Origin: Dyadobacter sp. 3J3
GTDB taxonomy: Bacteria > Bacteroidota > Bacteroidia > Cytophagales > Spirosomataceae
Assembly: GCF_009801115.1 (NCBI RefSeq)
Contig: NZ_VTOL01000020.1
Coordinates: 21,971-85,970, forward strand
Direction: 5' to 3'
DNA length: 64,000 bases
Below the pieces are notes generated by a model. That model was not told the DNA's origin. It made no database searches and worked only from the letters and a program-made list of their open reading frames with translations. Within the stretch, counting starts at the first letter, position 1, and every line of letters starts with the position of its first letter. Shown in pieces: positions 36,287 to 45,360 of the stretch. The translations under genes were made by a program, and so were the position numbers.

Positions 36287-37465
36287 TTAATTTAATCTTT
36301 CATAAATTCCTGCAACGCCCTGTCCGCCTCCAACACAGGCTGTCACCATGCCATATTTCTGGTTTCTACGTTCCATTTCATTGAAAAGCTGAACCGAAAG
36401 ACGGGCTCCTGTTGACCCCAAAGCATGCCCTAACGCAATGGCGCCTCCATTTGGATTTACAAGTTCGGGGTTAATACCGAGCTCCTGAATGACCGCCAAA
36501 GATTGGGCAGCAAAAGCTTCGTTTAACTCAATCTGTTCAATATCTCCAAGTTGCAATCCTGCTTGTTTCAGCGCTTTTGGTATAGCGGCCACTGGACCGA
36601 TTCCCATAATTCTTGGATCTACGCCTGCTGTTGCATAGGAAAGCATACGTGCGATTGGTTTTAGACCTAGTTCGTTTACAAGCTTTTCAGACATTACCAG
36701 CACAAAAGCAGCTCCGTCAGAAGTTTGAGATGAATTTCCCGCTGTTACCGAACCACCAGCAGCAAAAACCGGCTTTAATTTATTTAAAGCTTCGAGCGTT
36801 GTATCTGCACGCGGACCTTCATCTTTGTCAACAATGGTTTCTTTAATTTTTTTCTTGCCGGAAATCGGATCAAAGTAAGTTTCCTGGACTTTGATCGGGA
36901 CAATTCCACTATCAAACCAGCCTTCCTTTTGTGCACGCAGTGCTTTTTGATGCGATTGAAAAGAAAATTCATCCTGTTTTTCACGGCTGATATTAAAATC
37001 TTTTGAAACCTGCTCGGCCGTTAATCCCATACTGAGATAATAATCCGGATGATTTTGGGCAATTTCGAAATTCAAAGCCGTTTTCCAGCCCATCGTCGGC
37101 ACCAGCGACATTGATTCTGTTCCTCCGGCGATAATACAATCAGCCATTCCTGCATGGATTTTGGCAGAAGCCATCGCAATCGCTTCCACTCCAGAACCGC
37201 AGTAGCGATTGATGGTGATACCTGAAACGCTTTTGGGCAGAGACAAAAGCGCAACATATCTTCCCATTTGCATACCTTGTTCTGCTTCCGGAACGGCATT
37301 GCCGACAATGACATCGTCAACACGCGCAGGATCAAGCTGCGGGATTTTTTCTAAAATATATTTAATGACATCAGCACCAAGATTGTCTGGCCGGGTAAAA
37401 CGAAAACCACCACGGGTAGCCTTTCCAACCGCGGTGCGGTAGCCGGCAACAACATATGCGTCCAT
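36287..37465 (-). CDS. fadA: Acetyl-CoA C-acyltransferase (thiolase)
   Basis: 392 residues, the normal size of a thiolase. Nucleophile Cys89 is in INRYCGSGVEA, the active-site histidine in NPNGGAIALGHALGSTGAR, and the second cysteine in TACVGGGQGVAG. It cleaves 3-ketoacyl-CoA in the last step of beta-oxidation in the cytoplasm; an acetyl-CoA acetyltransferase role is possible, since sequence does not separate the two well. The operator at 37524-37541 matches those before the acyl-CoA dehydrogenase gene, which supports a role in fatty acid degradation. It has its own terminator and seems to be transcribed alone. Confidence 0.9.
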   Translation of the reverse strand: MDAYVVAGYRTAVGKATRGGFRFTRPDNLGADVIKYILEKIPQLDPARVDDVIVGNAVPEAEQGMQMGRYVALLSLPKSVSGITINRYCGSGVEAIAMASAKIHAGMADCIIAGGTESMSLVPTMGWKTALNFEIAQNHPDYYLSMGLTAEQVSKDFNISREKQDEFSFQSHQKALRAQKEGWFDSGIVPIKVQETYFDPISGKKKIKETIVDKDEGPRADTTLEALNKLKPVFAAGGSVTAGNSSQTSDGAAFVLVMSEKLVNELGLKPIARMLSYATAGVDPRIMGIGPVAAIPKALKQAGLQLGDIEQIELNEAFAAQSLAVIQELGINPELVNPNGGAIALGHALGSTGARLSVQLFNEMERRNQKYGMVTACVGGGQGVAGIYERLN

Positions 37466-37523
37466 AGATTTATAGGTTAGTTTATCAACTGAATTTTCAG
37501 TGAGATTTTTGACAAAAGAAAAT

Positions 37524-37541
37524 TAGTATGCCTGCATACTA
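37524..37541. promoter_or_regulatory. Palindromic operator before the thiolase gene
   Basis: TAGTATGC-CT-GCATACTA, a perfect 18-base palindrome with a two-base centre, 59 bases upstream of the thiolase ATG. It is the same site as the two before the acyl-CoA dehydrogenase gene (28268-28287 and 28319-28340). Confidence 0.75.
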
Positions 37542-37570
37542 TCGTAAAATTAAGAATTATATGTAAAACA

Positions 37571-37605
37571 AAAAACCGACTGAATAGTTTTATTCTGTCG
37601 GTTTT
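37571..37605 (-). terminator. Terminator of the PspC-domain gene
   Basis: The stem AAAACCGACTGAATA with TATTCTGTCGGTTTT (one mismatch, 37572-37605) is followed on the minus strand by a T-rich run. It lies between the pspC-like stop and the thiolase operator. Confidence 0.8.
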
Positions 37606-37628
37606 CAATATGGTAATTGATGAAGTCC

Positions 37629-37859
37629 TTAATGTGCTACCGGATTTTCAAAGTGGTCGATAGCTTTTGCTTTTTTAGGCATTGCAATCCACAAAATGAT
37701 GTAAAAAATGAAAACCGGAAAGTGTGATGGAATAAAGAAACTCATCACAAAAAGTACTCTGACAATCACTACATCTATTTGTAAATAATCAGCGATACCA
37801 GCTGCTACGCCACTTATTACTTTATTATTTACGTCGCGGAATAATCTATTATTGTTCAT
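37629..37859 (-). CDS. PspC-domain membrane protein
   Basis: 76 residues covering one PspC domain: LFRDVNNKVISGVAAGIADYLQIDVVIVRVLFV is the family core (GVxxGxAxYxxxDxxxVR), followed by the membrane segment FPVFIFYIILWIAMPKK. PspC domains occur in envelope-stress proteins, where they bind or sense membrane state; stand-alone short versions are common in Bacteroidota and of uncertain role. A TACCTTTG element on the minus strand (37892-37899) lies about 30 bases before the start, so it has its own promoter. No psp partners are nearby. Confidence 0.88.
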   Translation of the reverse strand: MNNNRLFRDVNNKVISGVAAGIADYLQIDVVIVRVLFVMSFFIPSHFPVFIFYIILWIAMPKKAKAIDHFENPVAH

Positions 37860-38302
37860 GGCTATGTTCGTTTTATTTGTTATTGTTGATTCAAAGGTAC
37901 TAGGTGATACACAGTAGTTGTTATTAATCTATATGAGTGGTTTGAGGAAGTGAAAAGTGGTTGTTTTTGAGGAGCAATAGCAGGAAGCAAGGTCTGAATT
38001 GTTTGATCTATTATTTTTTGTTAAAATTTACATGCGTTGTGTCTTACACCTTTAAATTGTTTCGTTTAATAAAGTAGAGAAACGCTGGAATTATGTCTTG
38101 AAATAAGAATGTAAGCTTTACGGGAATTGAGAATAAACATTAAAATACCCTTAGGATTATCTGATATATTGCTGATTACTATGCGCAATAAATTACATTT
38201 GTAATTGAAAAATGAACTGAAACGCTGACAATCTGACATTTTGGGCTGTTCAGGCTTGATATTTTTTAATAAAATTGAACGATTCACAATACCTATACTA
38301 TC
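37860..38302. other. Divergent intergenic region, 443 bases, between the PspC gene and secA
   Basis: It holds the PspC promoter element and, on the + strand, TACATTTG at 38194-38201, a possible -7 element for secA about 100 bases before its ATG, without a clear -33 box. A 73-codon frame on the minus strand (38066-38287) looks like chance. No RNA gene was recognised. Confidence 0.4.
37892..37899 (-). promoter_or_regulatory. -7 promoter element of the PspC-domain gene
   Basis: TACCTTTG on the minus strand matches TAnnTTTG. I found no good -33 box, so it rests on one element and its distance (33 bases) to the start codon. Confidence 0.4.
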
Positions 38303-41300
38303 ATGTTTAAAATATTTTCGAAGCTATTCGGCACGAAAGCAGAGCGCGACTTAAAGGAATTGACTCCTTACGTTGGCCTGATCAACGCAGAATACGCGAA
38401 ACTGGCTTCCTTGTCCAACGATGAACTTAGAGCACAATCAGAAGGACTGAAAGCACATATTGCTTCTGAATTAAAATCGATTGATGATCAGATTGTAACG
38501 CTGAGAGAGGAAGCTGCTGCTGAACCCAACGTGGATAGCAAGGAAGCGATTTTCAAGAAAATCGATGCACTTGAGTTGGATCGTAATAAACAACTTGAAG
38601 TAGTATTGCTGGATATTCTTCCAAAAGCTTTTGCGATTGTTAAAGATACTGCCCGCCGTTTCAAGGATAATGAAAGTCTGGAAGTAACTGCTTCTTACTT
38701 TGACCGTGAAATTGCAACGAAGAAGAAAAACGTTGTTATCACGGGTGATAAAGCTGTTTGGAATAGCACCTGGGATGTAATCGGCCAGCCGATCAAATGG
38801 AGTATGCAGCATTATGATGTGCAGCTTATTGGTGGTGTTGTTTTGCATCAGGGAAAAATCTCTGAGATGGCTACCGGGGAAGGAAAAACCCTTGTGGCGA
38901 CTTTACCTGCGTTTCTTAATGCGCTTGCTGGTTTAGGTGTTCACATTGTAACGGTGAATGATTACCTGGCAAAACGTGATGCGGAATGGAATGCGCCTCT
39001 TTTTGAATTCCACGGTATGAGTGTAGATTGTATCGATCGCCACCAGCCAAATACAAACGAACGCCGTAACGCTTATAAAGCAAATCTTACATACGGAACA
39101 AATAACGAATTCGGTTTTGATTATCTACGTGACAATATGTCACGCACTACGGAAGAGCTTGTTCAGCGTAAACATCATTACGCTATGGTGGATGAGGTCG
39201 ATTCTGTTTTGATCGATGACGCCCGTACGCCTTTGATTATCAGTGGCCCTGTTCCTCGTGGTGACGAACAGGAATATCTAGAGCTAAAACCTCGTGTTTC
39301 AAGAATCGTTGAAGCACAGAAAAAACTGGCAATGGATTTGCTGAATGAAGCAAAGAAAAAAATTGCTGCGGGTGACAAAAAGGAAGGTTCTCTTGCGCTT
39401 TTCCGCGCTCACCGCGGTATGCCAAAATATAAACCGTTAATTAAATATTTGAGTGAGTCTGGTATCAAGCAATTGATGCAGGAATCGGAGTCAATTTATT
39501 TGGCAGAAAATCAGAAACTGATGCCTCAAGCTGATGCTCCTCTTTTCTTCACAATTGACGAAAGACAAAATAGCATTGAATTGACTGAAAAAGGAATTGA
39601 CTTTCTTACCGGTGAATCGGAGCAAACCAACTTCTTTATCCTTCCGGATATTGCGGTTGATCTGGATATGATTGAAAAAGATCAGTCCTTAAATGAGCAG
39701 GAACGTGTCATTCAGAAAGAAGCGTTAATTCGTGATTATTCTGTAAAAACTGCCCGTATCCATACGGTCAATCAACTTTTGAAAGCGTATACACTTTTTG
39801 AAAAAGATGTGGAATACGTGATCATGGATCAGAAAGTTAAGATTGTTGATGAACAAACCGGTCGTATTATGGACGGTCGTCGTTATTCGGACGGTCTTCA
39901 CCAGGCGATTGAAGCAAAAGAAAATGTACGCGTTGAAGATGCGACACAGACTTACGCGACTGTAACACTTCAGAACTATTTCCGGATGTACCACAAACTT
40001 GCAGGTATGACGGGTACGGCTGAAACGGAAGCAGGTGAATTCTGGGAAATCTATAAACTGGATGTTGTTTCAATTCCTACCAACGTAACAGCAGTTCGTA
40101 AAGATCACGAGGACAAAGTATACCGCTCGGTACGTGAAAAATATAATGCGCTTACAGATGAAATCGTAGAATTGGTTGAAGCAGGTCGTCCTGTTTTAGT
40201 TGGTACTACTTCGGTTGAAAACTCAGAAATTATCAGCCGTATGCTTACGCTTCGTAAAATACCACATCAGGTATTGAATGCGAAACAACATCAGAAAGAA
40301 GCAGAAGTTGTTGCAGAAGCGGGTAAGCCAGGTACTGTAACGATTGCAACCAACATGGCTGGTCGTGGTACGGATATTAAGCTAACCCCCGAAGCGAAAG
40401 CAGCAGGTGGTTTGGCAATTGTTGGTACAGAACGTCATGAAAGTCGCCGTGTAGACAGGCAGCTTCGTGGTCGTGCTGGTCGTCAGGGTGATACCGGTTC
40501 TTCGCAGTTCTTTGTTTCATTGGAAGATAACCTGATGCGTCTTTTCGGTTCAGACCGTATGGCGAAGGTTATGGATAAAATGGGCTTGGAAGAAGGCGAA
40601 GTGATCCAAAGCGGCATGATTACCAAATCGATCGAACGTGCGCAGAAAAAAGTAGAGGAAAATAACTTTGGTATGCGTAAGCGTCTTCTGGAATATGATG
40701 ACGTAATGAACTACCAGCGTGATGCAATTTATACCCGTCGTCGTAACGCACTTTTCGGAGATCGTCTGGCAGTCGATATTGCCAACACGCTTTATGATGT
40801 TTGTGAAGAAGTGGTTGCTAACGCAGGAACCTATACAGAACTTGATCTTGCAACGATTACAACGTTGGGAATTGAACTTCCTTTCAGCGAAAACGATAAC
40901 GTTTCTCTGAAACCACAGGAAAAAACACAACGTCTTTACGAAGCTGCTGAAAAACATTATCAGGATAAAAATCACGAAATTTCAGAAAAAGCATTGCCGA
41001 TTCTGCAATCAATTCATACAGAACGCGGCGCTACAATTACTGAAATCATGATTCCATTCAGTGATGGAATTCGCCAGACTGGTATCGTTGTAAATCTTAA
41101 AAAAGCTCTTGCAAACGGCGGCCATGAGATTACACATGAAATGGAAAAGGCGATTGTCCTTTCACTGATCGACCAGGAATGGAAAGAGCATCTTCGTGAA
41201 ATGGATGATTTGAAACAATCGGTTCAGAATGCTGTGTTCGAACAAAAAGATCCATTGTTGATCTACAAATTTGAATCGGTTGAGCTTTTCAAACGCTTCC

Positions 41301-41647
41301 TTAGCAAAGTAAACTTTGATATGGTTTCGTTCTTAATGAAGGCTGATATTCCACAGGAAGATGCTGCTCCGGCTCCGGTTGTTCAGCAAACCGTAAGACG
41401 CCCGACACCAGCTCCTGTTCTTCAAACCAATCGTGATGAAGATTTTGATGCTGATCTGGACGGACCCAATGAATACGCCCGTCAGATGGAATCCACTACA
41501 AAGGCTCAGCCAATCAAAGCGGATAAAATCGCGGATCGTAACCAAAAAGTTTCCGTTCAGTACCGCGACGGGCGTGTTTTACGTGATGTGAAATATAAAA
41601 AAGTTGAGCAGGAAGTTAAAAATGGTGAGTGTGTTGTTATTGAATAA
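38303..41647 (+). CDS. secA: Preprotein translocase ATPase SecA
   Basis: 1114 residues, longer than the 900 of E. coli as usual in Bacteroidota. Walker A GEGKT is at about 192-196 in SEMATGEGKTLVATLPAF; other motifs are VTVNDYLAKRDAEW, the DEAD-like VDEVDSVLIDDARTPLIISGP, TNMAGRGTDIKL and GRAGRQGD. An inserted stretch of about 120 residues follows the DEAD-like motif (about 325-450), which I believe is the Bacteroidota insert. The C-terminus ends KNGECVVIE with no zinc-binding CxCGSGKK tail, so SecB/lipid contacts must differ from E. coli. It drives protein export through SecYEG at the inner membrane. It ends in a good terminator and stands alone. Confidence 0.97.
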   Translation: MFKIFSKLFGTKAERDLKELTPYVGLINAEYAKLASLSNDELRAQSEGLKAHIASELKSIDDQIVTLREEAAAEPNVDSKEAIFKKIDALELDRNKQLEVVLLDILPKAFAIVKDTARRFKDNESLEVTASYFDREIATKKKNVVITGDKAVWNSTWDVIGQPIKWSMQHYDVQLIGGVVLHQGKISEMATGEGKTLVATLPAFLNALAGLGVHIVTVNDYLAKRDAEWNAPLFEFHGMSVDCIDRHQPNTNERRNAYKANLTYGTNNEFGFDYLRDNMSRTTEELVQRKHHYAMVDEVDSVLIDDARTPLIISGPVPRGDEQEYLELKPRVSRIVEAQKKLAMDLLNEAKKKIAAGDKKEGSLALFRAHRGMPKYKPLIKYLSESGIKQLMQESESIYLAENQKLMPQADAPLFFTIDERQNSIELTEKGIDFLTGESEQTNFFILPDIAVDLDMIEKDQSLNEQERVIQKEALIRDYSVKTARIHTVNQLLKAYTLFEKDVEYVIMDQKVKIVDEQTGRIMDGRRYSDGLHQAIEAKENVRVEDATQTYATVTLQNYFRMYHKLAGMTGTAETEAGEFWEIYKLDVVSIPTNVTAVRKDHEDKVYRSVREKYNALTDEIVELVEAGRPVLVGTTSVENSEIISRMLTLRKIPHQVLNAKQHQKEAEVVAEAGKPGTVTIATNMAGRGTDIKLTPEAKAAGGLAIVGTERHESRRVDRQLRGRAGRQGDTGSSQFFVSLEDNLMRLFGSDRMAKVMDKMGLEEGEVIQSGMITKSIERAQKKVEENNFGMRKRLLEYDDVMNYQRDAIYTRRRNALFGDRLAVDIANTLYDVCEEVVANAGTYTELDLATITTLGIELPFSENDNVSLKPQEKTQRLYEAAEKHYQDKNHEISEKALPILQSIHTERGATITEIMIPFSDGIRQTGIVVNLKKALANGGHEITHEMEKAIVLSLIDQEWKEHLREMDDLKQSVQNAVFEQKDPLLIYKFESVELFKRFLSKVNFDMVSFLMKADIPQEDAAPAPVVQQTVRRPTPAPVLQTNRDEDFDADLDGPNEYARQMESTTKAQPIKADKIADRNQKVSVQYRDGRVLRDVKYKKVEQEVKNGECVVIE

Positions 41648-41694
41648 TGACAATCATCAGGCATAACTAAAAGAATATATAGTTGAAAAATAAG

Positions 41695-41732
41695 AAGCCT
41701 TGCCTTTCTAAATTAGATCGGCAAGGCTTTTT
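41695..41732 (+). terminator. Terminator of secA
   Basis: The 10-bp stem AAGCCTTGCC (41695-41704) with GGCAAGGCTT (41720-41729) is followed by TTT. It lies about 48 bases past the secA stop. Confidence 0.85.
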
Positions 41733-41804
41733 GATACGTGTAAAATCAAGATTTATACGATATTTGTATTTTTAAAGACAAAGAGTAAACGAAATTCCCC
41801 TTTC

Positions 41805-42464
41805 ATGAAACTTCATAAAGAAGGTTACACGATCATGGCGATTGCCGCCATTATATTGATTCTGATTAATGTGGGCATAAATATGCTGCTTCCCGAAGGA
41901 TATTGGATCCCGAGAATCACGTTGGTTGCCAGTATATTTATATTTTTTCTTATCGTACAATTCTTTCGTGTACCGACACGGGTTGTATCAAAAGGCGAAA
42001 GCCAGGTTATCGCTCCGTGTGACGGAAAAGTAGTTGTAATTGAGGAAGTAGTAGAAAGCGAATATTTCAAAGGTCCGAGACGTCAGATCAGTATATTCAT
42101 GTCGCCGATCAATGTGCATGTGAACTGGAATCCGGTGAGTGGCGTGATTAAATATTTTAAATACCATCCGGGATTGTATCTGGTAGCCTGGCATCCAAAA
42201 TCGAGTACGGAAAACGAACGTACTACGGTTGTTACAGAAACGTCGTCAGGTGTTGAAGTTTTATTCCGCCAGATTGCCGGAGCAGCTGCACGCCGTATTC
42301 GCTGGTATGTAAAAGAAGGAGATAAAGTTGAACAGGGAACCGAAATGGGTTTTATCAAATTCGGCTCCCGTGTTGATATTTTCTTACCGCTTGATGCAGA
42401 AATTAAAGTTAATCTTCAGGATAAAACGGTTGGTAGTATTACAGTTCTGGCGGAATTAAAATAA
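41805..42464 (+). CDS. psd: Phosphatidylserine decarboxylase, short (archaeal-like) type
   Basis: 219 residues. Two N-terminal membrane helices (about 10-47) are followed by the decarboxylase domain with VIAPCDGKVVVIEEVVESEYF, ISIFMSPINVHVNWNPVSG and the self-cleavage region GFIKFGSRVDIFLPLD. The serine in FGSR should become the pyruvoyl group after cleavage at Gly-Ser. It makes phosphatidylethanolamine from phosphatidylserine at the inner membrane. This short form differs from the E. coli enzyme. The last 9 bases overlap the 3' end of the convergent rhomboid gene. No pssA is in the window. Confidence 0.92.
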   Translation: MKLHKEGYTIMAIAAIILILINVGINMLLPEGYWIPRITLVASIFIFFLIVQFFRVPTRVVSKGESQVIAPCDGKVVVIEEVVESEYFKGPRRQISIFMSPINVHVNWNPVSGVIKYFKYHPGLYLVAWHPKSSTENERTTVVTETSSGVEVLFRQIAGAAARRIRWYVKEGDKVEQGTEMGFIKFGSRVDIFLPLDAEIKVNLQDKTVGSITVLAELK

Positions 42465-43076
42465 TCGCCAGGTTGCAATTTGCTCAAAGAAACCAGGTAC
42501 TGCGGCCGGATAAACAACGGCCATAAATACCAATCCAAAAATAGCACCATAAATGTGGGCGCTGTGGTTGACATAACTTCTGCCACGGCGTCCTTCATAA
42601 ATCGAGTAGCTCAGGAAGAGAATTCCGAATATAAATCCGGGCATACAGATGAAGAAATAAAGACAAACTTGCATAAGCGGCGCATATAAAAACGCAGCAA
42701 ATAAAACCGCAGAAACTCCACCAGAAGCTCCCAGAGAATTATAATTGGAATTGTTTTTATGCTTTAAAAAAGTAGGAATATCAGAGACGATAATTCCAAC
42801 GATGTATAAAAACAGATAATAAACGGTTCCACTTGGCCCGAAAAGCATACTGAAAAGTCTTTCAATCCCTTCTCCTACAAACCACAAACTCAGCATATTG
42901 AAAATTAAATGTCCAAAATCGGCATGAATAAATCCTGAGGTAATAAATCTGTAATATTCATTCCGTTTGGTAACCTTGTAAGGATTCATAATCAGCCTAT
43001 CCATGAGAAGCGAATTATTGAAGGCGTAATAACTTATACCCGATGTTATTATGATCAGTATGAGGGTGATAGACAT
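42456..43076 (-). CDS. Rhomboid family intramembrane serine protease
   Basis: 206 residues, about six membrane helices. Catalytic Ser118 is in SLGASGGVSAV and His174 in NHSAHIYGAIFG, the S/H pair of rhomboids. The family helix sequence RFITSGFIHADFGHLIFNMLSLWFVG is at 43-68. It cleaves single-pass membrane proteins within the bilayer; the substrate is unknown. The 3' end overlaps the psd gene by 9 bases on the opposite strand, so no terminator fits between them. Confidence 0.9.
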   Translation of the reverse strand: MSITLILIIITSGISYYAFNNSLLMDRLIMNPYKVTKRNEYYRFITSGFIHADFGHLIFNMLSLWFVGEGIERLFSMLFGPSGTVYYLFLYIVGIIVSDIPTFLKHKNNSNYNSLGASGGVSAVLFAAFLYAPLMQVCLYFFICMPGFIFGILFLSYSIYEGRRGRSYVNHSAHIYGAIFGLVFMAVVYPAAVPGFFEQIATWRLF

Positions 43077-43141
43077 AATTTCTGTTTAGTAAATTAAAAA
43101 TGAAAGTTGAAACGCGGTAATTTTTACCGATTATCAACATT

Positions 43142-44116
43142 TTATTGTTCCCGTTCCACAAGCTGGTAAACGAATTTTAGCAATGATTTTTTTCTTTCCG
43201 GATCCACAGCTAACCTTTCCAGACAATCAATTCCTTTGGCAAAATAGTCACTGATCTTTTGCTCTGTCAAAGCGCGGATGCCCAATGTATCATATATTCC
43301 TCTCACGGCGGCTACTTTTTCGTCTTTGTCAAAATTTTCAGCGGAAATCCAGTTATTTAATGCTTCACCGGTTTTTCCTTCTGCATTTGTTAAAGCTTCA
43401 ATCAGTAAAAACGTTTTCTTATTGGCAATAATATCTCCGCCAACAAGTTTTCCAAACTTTTCAGGATCGCCGTAGACGTCCAATAAATCGTCTTTTAACT
43501 GGAAGCCGATTCCCATACTTTCTCCAGCTTCATATAACAGCTTTGTCGCCTCCGAATCTGCTCCGCCGATAATTCCGCCTAATTCCAGTGCAAAGCCCAG
43601 CAGGACGGACGTTTTGAGGCGTATCATGTTTAAATATTCTTCTTCGGTAACATCCCAGCGGGTTTCAAAATTCATATCCAGCTGCTGTCCTTCACAAACT
43701 TCGGCCGCCGTCTGGTTAAAACGCACCAGCACATTCCTCAGATTTTCTTTTTTTATATCAATCAAAAAATCATAAGCCCTGATCAACATTACATCTCCGG
43801 ACAAGATTGCGGTATTGGCATTCCACTTTTCATGCACGGTAAGTTTTCCCCGGCGAAGCGGTGCCTTATCCATAATATCATCATGCATCAAAGTGAAATT
43901 GTGGAAAACTTCAATGGCTATGGCAGGTTTTAAAGCATTTTTCCAGTCATCGGTAAAAATTGACGCAGCCAGTAAAGTTAAAAGCGGACGGAAACGTTTG
44001 CCGCCAAGGGCCATAATGTAACGTATCGGTTCGTAAAGTTCAGCAGGAGATTCTCCGTAAGAAGTTTGTTCTATTTCAGTTTGCAGGGTTTGCAGCAAAT
44101 TTTCTGTTGTTGTCAT
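43142..44116 (-). CDS. Polyprenyl (geranylgeranyl/farnesyl-type) diphosphate synthase
   Basis: 324 residues. The first aspartate-rich motif is FTLMHDDIMDKAPLRRGKLTVH (D79, D80, D83) and the second is GIGFQLKDDLLDVYGD. LGGKRFRPLL at about 38-47 binds substrate. It extends IPP chains, working downstream of IspH. The residues before the first motif (HNFTLM) do not clearly set chain length, so farnesyl, geranylgeranyl or longer products remain possible. It stands alone; the 373 bases to its right hold repeat DNA. A TACTTTG-like element on the minus strand at 44198-44204 is a weak promoter candidate. Confidence 0.88.
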   Translation of the reverse strand: MTTTENLLQTLQTEIEQTSYGESPAELYEPIRYIMALGGKRFRPLLTLLAASIFTDDWKNALKPAIAIEVFHNFTLMHDDIMDKAPLRRGKLTVHEKWNANTAILSGDVMLIRAYDFLIDIKKENLRNVLVRFNQTAAEVCEGQQLDMNFETRWDVTEEEYLNMIRLKTSVLLGFALELGGIIGGADSEATKLLYEAGESMGIGFQLKDDLLDVYGDPEKFGKLVGGDIIANKKTFLLIEALTNAEGKTGEALNNWISAENFDKDEKVAAVRGIYDTLGIRALTEQKISDYFAKGIDCLERLAVDPERKKSLLKFVYQLVEREQ

Positions 44117-44489
44117 TCTTGGCTTGTTACTACGTATTCAATCCTATTGAAAACGAATTATTTTGATCCGAAATTTTCTCTTTTGATGAGAACTACGCAA
44201 AGTAGCTAAATCCTGTTGATAAACTCAAAGGTTAGTGGGATGAATGGTTCTGTATTTGCATTAAATGTATTGAACTAGTAGAAAATGTAGTAATCCGAAG
44301 TATCCGTTTAATTATTTCTCAAAGCGAATTATTTGAAAAAATATTCTTACCATATTTGGATATCGTTAATCTTTTTTCTGCCACGAATGCACGAATTTAC
44401 ACTAATCATGTTTTGAGCGAATGATTAAACATTAGTGAATATTTGCGGTCCGCCGCGCGGTGTATTCGTGGCTAAAATAAATTGTACCA
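44117..44489. other. Divergent intergenic region, 373 bases, largely repeat DNA
   Basis: It separates the polyprenyl synthase (leftward) from the class IV aminotransferase (rightward). The right part is the CCACGAAT inverted repeat at 44380-44472. No gene or RNA is recognised in the rest. Confidence 0.5.
44380..44472. repeat. CCACGAAT-family inverted repeat
   Basis: The left end GCCACGAATGCAC (44380-44392) matches as reverse complement the right end GTGTATTCGTGGC (44460-44472) with one mismatch. Inner arms ACTAAT / ATTAGT (44401-44406 and 44431-44436) also pair. The left arm repeats CACGAAT twice. I believe it is a member of a dispersed repeat family of Bacteroidota chromosomes. It lies just before the aminotransferase start. 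Confidence 0.65.
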
Positions 44490-45320
44490 ATGCCTTTTCA
44501 TCTATATTTCAACGGAGAAATTTCTCCCCTGGATTCTACTATTTTTAAATCAAACGATCTGGCTATTTTGCGCGGCTTCGGTATGTTTGATTATTTTCGG
44601 ACTTACAACGGCATTCCTTTTCGCTGGGATGATTACTGGCAGCGTTTTGAGAATTCGGCCAAGCTTCTCAAACTTCCCCTTCCTTTAAACCAGGAAGAAA
44701 CGGCTGAAATCCTGGCTGATCTTCATGCGTTATCGGGTGAACAGGAAGTCGCTTTTCGTTTTGTTTTGACGGGCGGTTATGCACCTGATAGTGTTCATGT
44801 CGTGAAACCAAATTTTTTGATCAGAACAGAAGCTTTGCCTCAGGATAATCCGGCAGGATTGTTAAAAGGAATTAAAGTTTTGCCTTATCAATACGTTCGG
44901 GATCTGCCGGAAATCAAAACGACAAACTATGTTCATATGGTTTTGATGGCTGAAGATATGAAAAAACAGGGAGCATCTGATCTGCTTTTTCATAAGGATG
45001 GTGAAATCAGTGAACTGACGAGAAGTAATTTCTTTCTTTTCAAAGGTGATACGCTGATCACTTCGAATAATAATATTTTAAACGGAATTACGCGCCGTGC
45101 GGTTTTGGAGCTGGCTGAGCCACATTTTAAAATAGAAATTCGTCCGGTTTTATACTCCGAGCTGGCAACAGCCGATGAAGCTTTTACAACAAGCACAACG
45201 AAGTGGGTAATGCCGGTAGTTCAGATAGGCGATAATCCTGTGGGTGACGGTAAGGCGGGCCAGCGAACCCTGTCATTGCAGGATGCATTTAAGAAAGTGA
45301 TTTTGAACTGGGGGAGATAA
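44490..45320 (+). CDS. Class IV aminotransferase (PabC/branched-chain type)
   Basis: 276 residues. The PLP lysine is in the segment LPEIKTTNYVHMVLMAEDMKKQG, and the phosphate-binding and family signature is GEISELTRSNFFLFKGDTLIT followed by NNNILNGITRRAVLELAE. The N-terminal FNGEISPLDST and RGFGMFDYFRTYNG also fit class IV. It may be an aminodeoxychorismate lyase (folate), a branched-chain aminotransferase or a D-amino acid aminotransferase; the shorter length favours PabC-like, but I cannot decide. The class is certain, the substrate not. Confidence 0.85.
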   Translation: MPFHLYFNGEISPLDSTIFKSNDLAILRGFGMFDYFRTYNGIPFRWDDYWQRFENSAKLLKLPLPLNQEETAEILADLHALSGEQEVAFRFVLTGGYAPDSVHVVKPNFLIRTEALPQDNPAGLLKGIKVLPYQYVRDLPEIKTTNYVHMVLMAEDMKKQGASDLLFHKDGEISELTRSNFFLFKGDTLITSNNNILNGITRRAVLELAEPHFKIEIRPVLYSELATADEAFTTSTTKWVMPVVQIGDNPVGDGKAGQRTLSLQDAFKKVILNWGR

Positions 45321-45360
45321 ATTTTTTTCCTAATTTTTGGCTCTTTTCTTGGTTTTTATT

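Noticed and set aside
38066..38287. 73-codon minus-strand frame between the PspC gene and secA
   Set aside because: No promoter, no recognisable product, composition like intergenic DNA.
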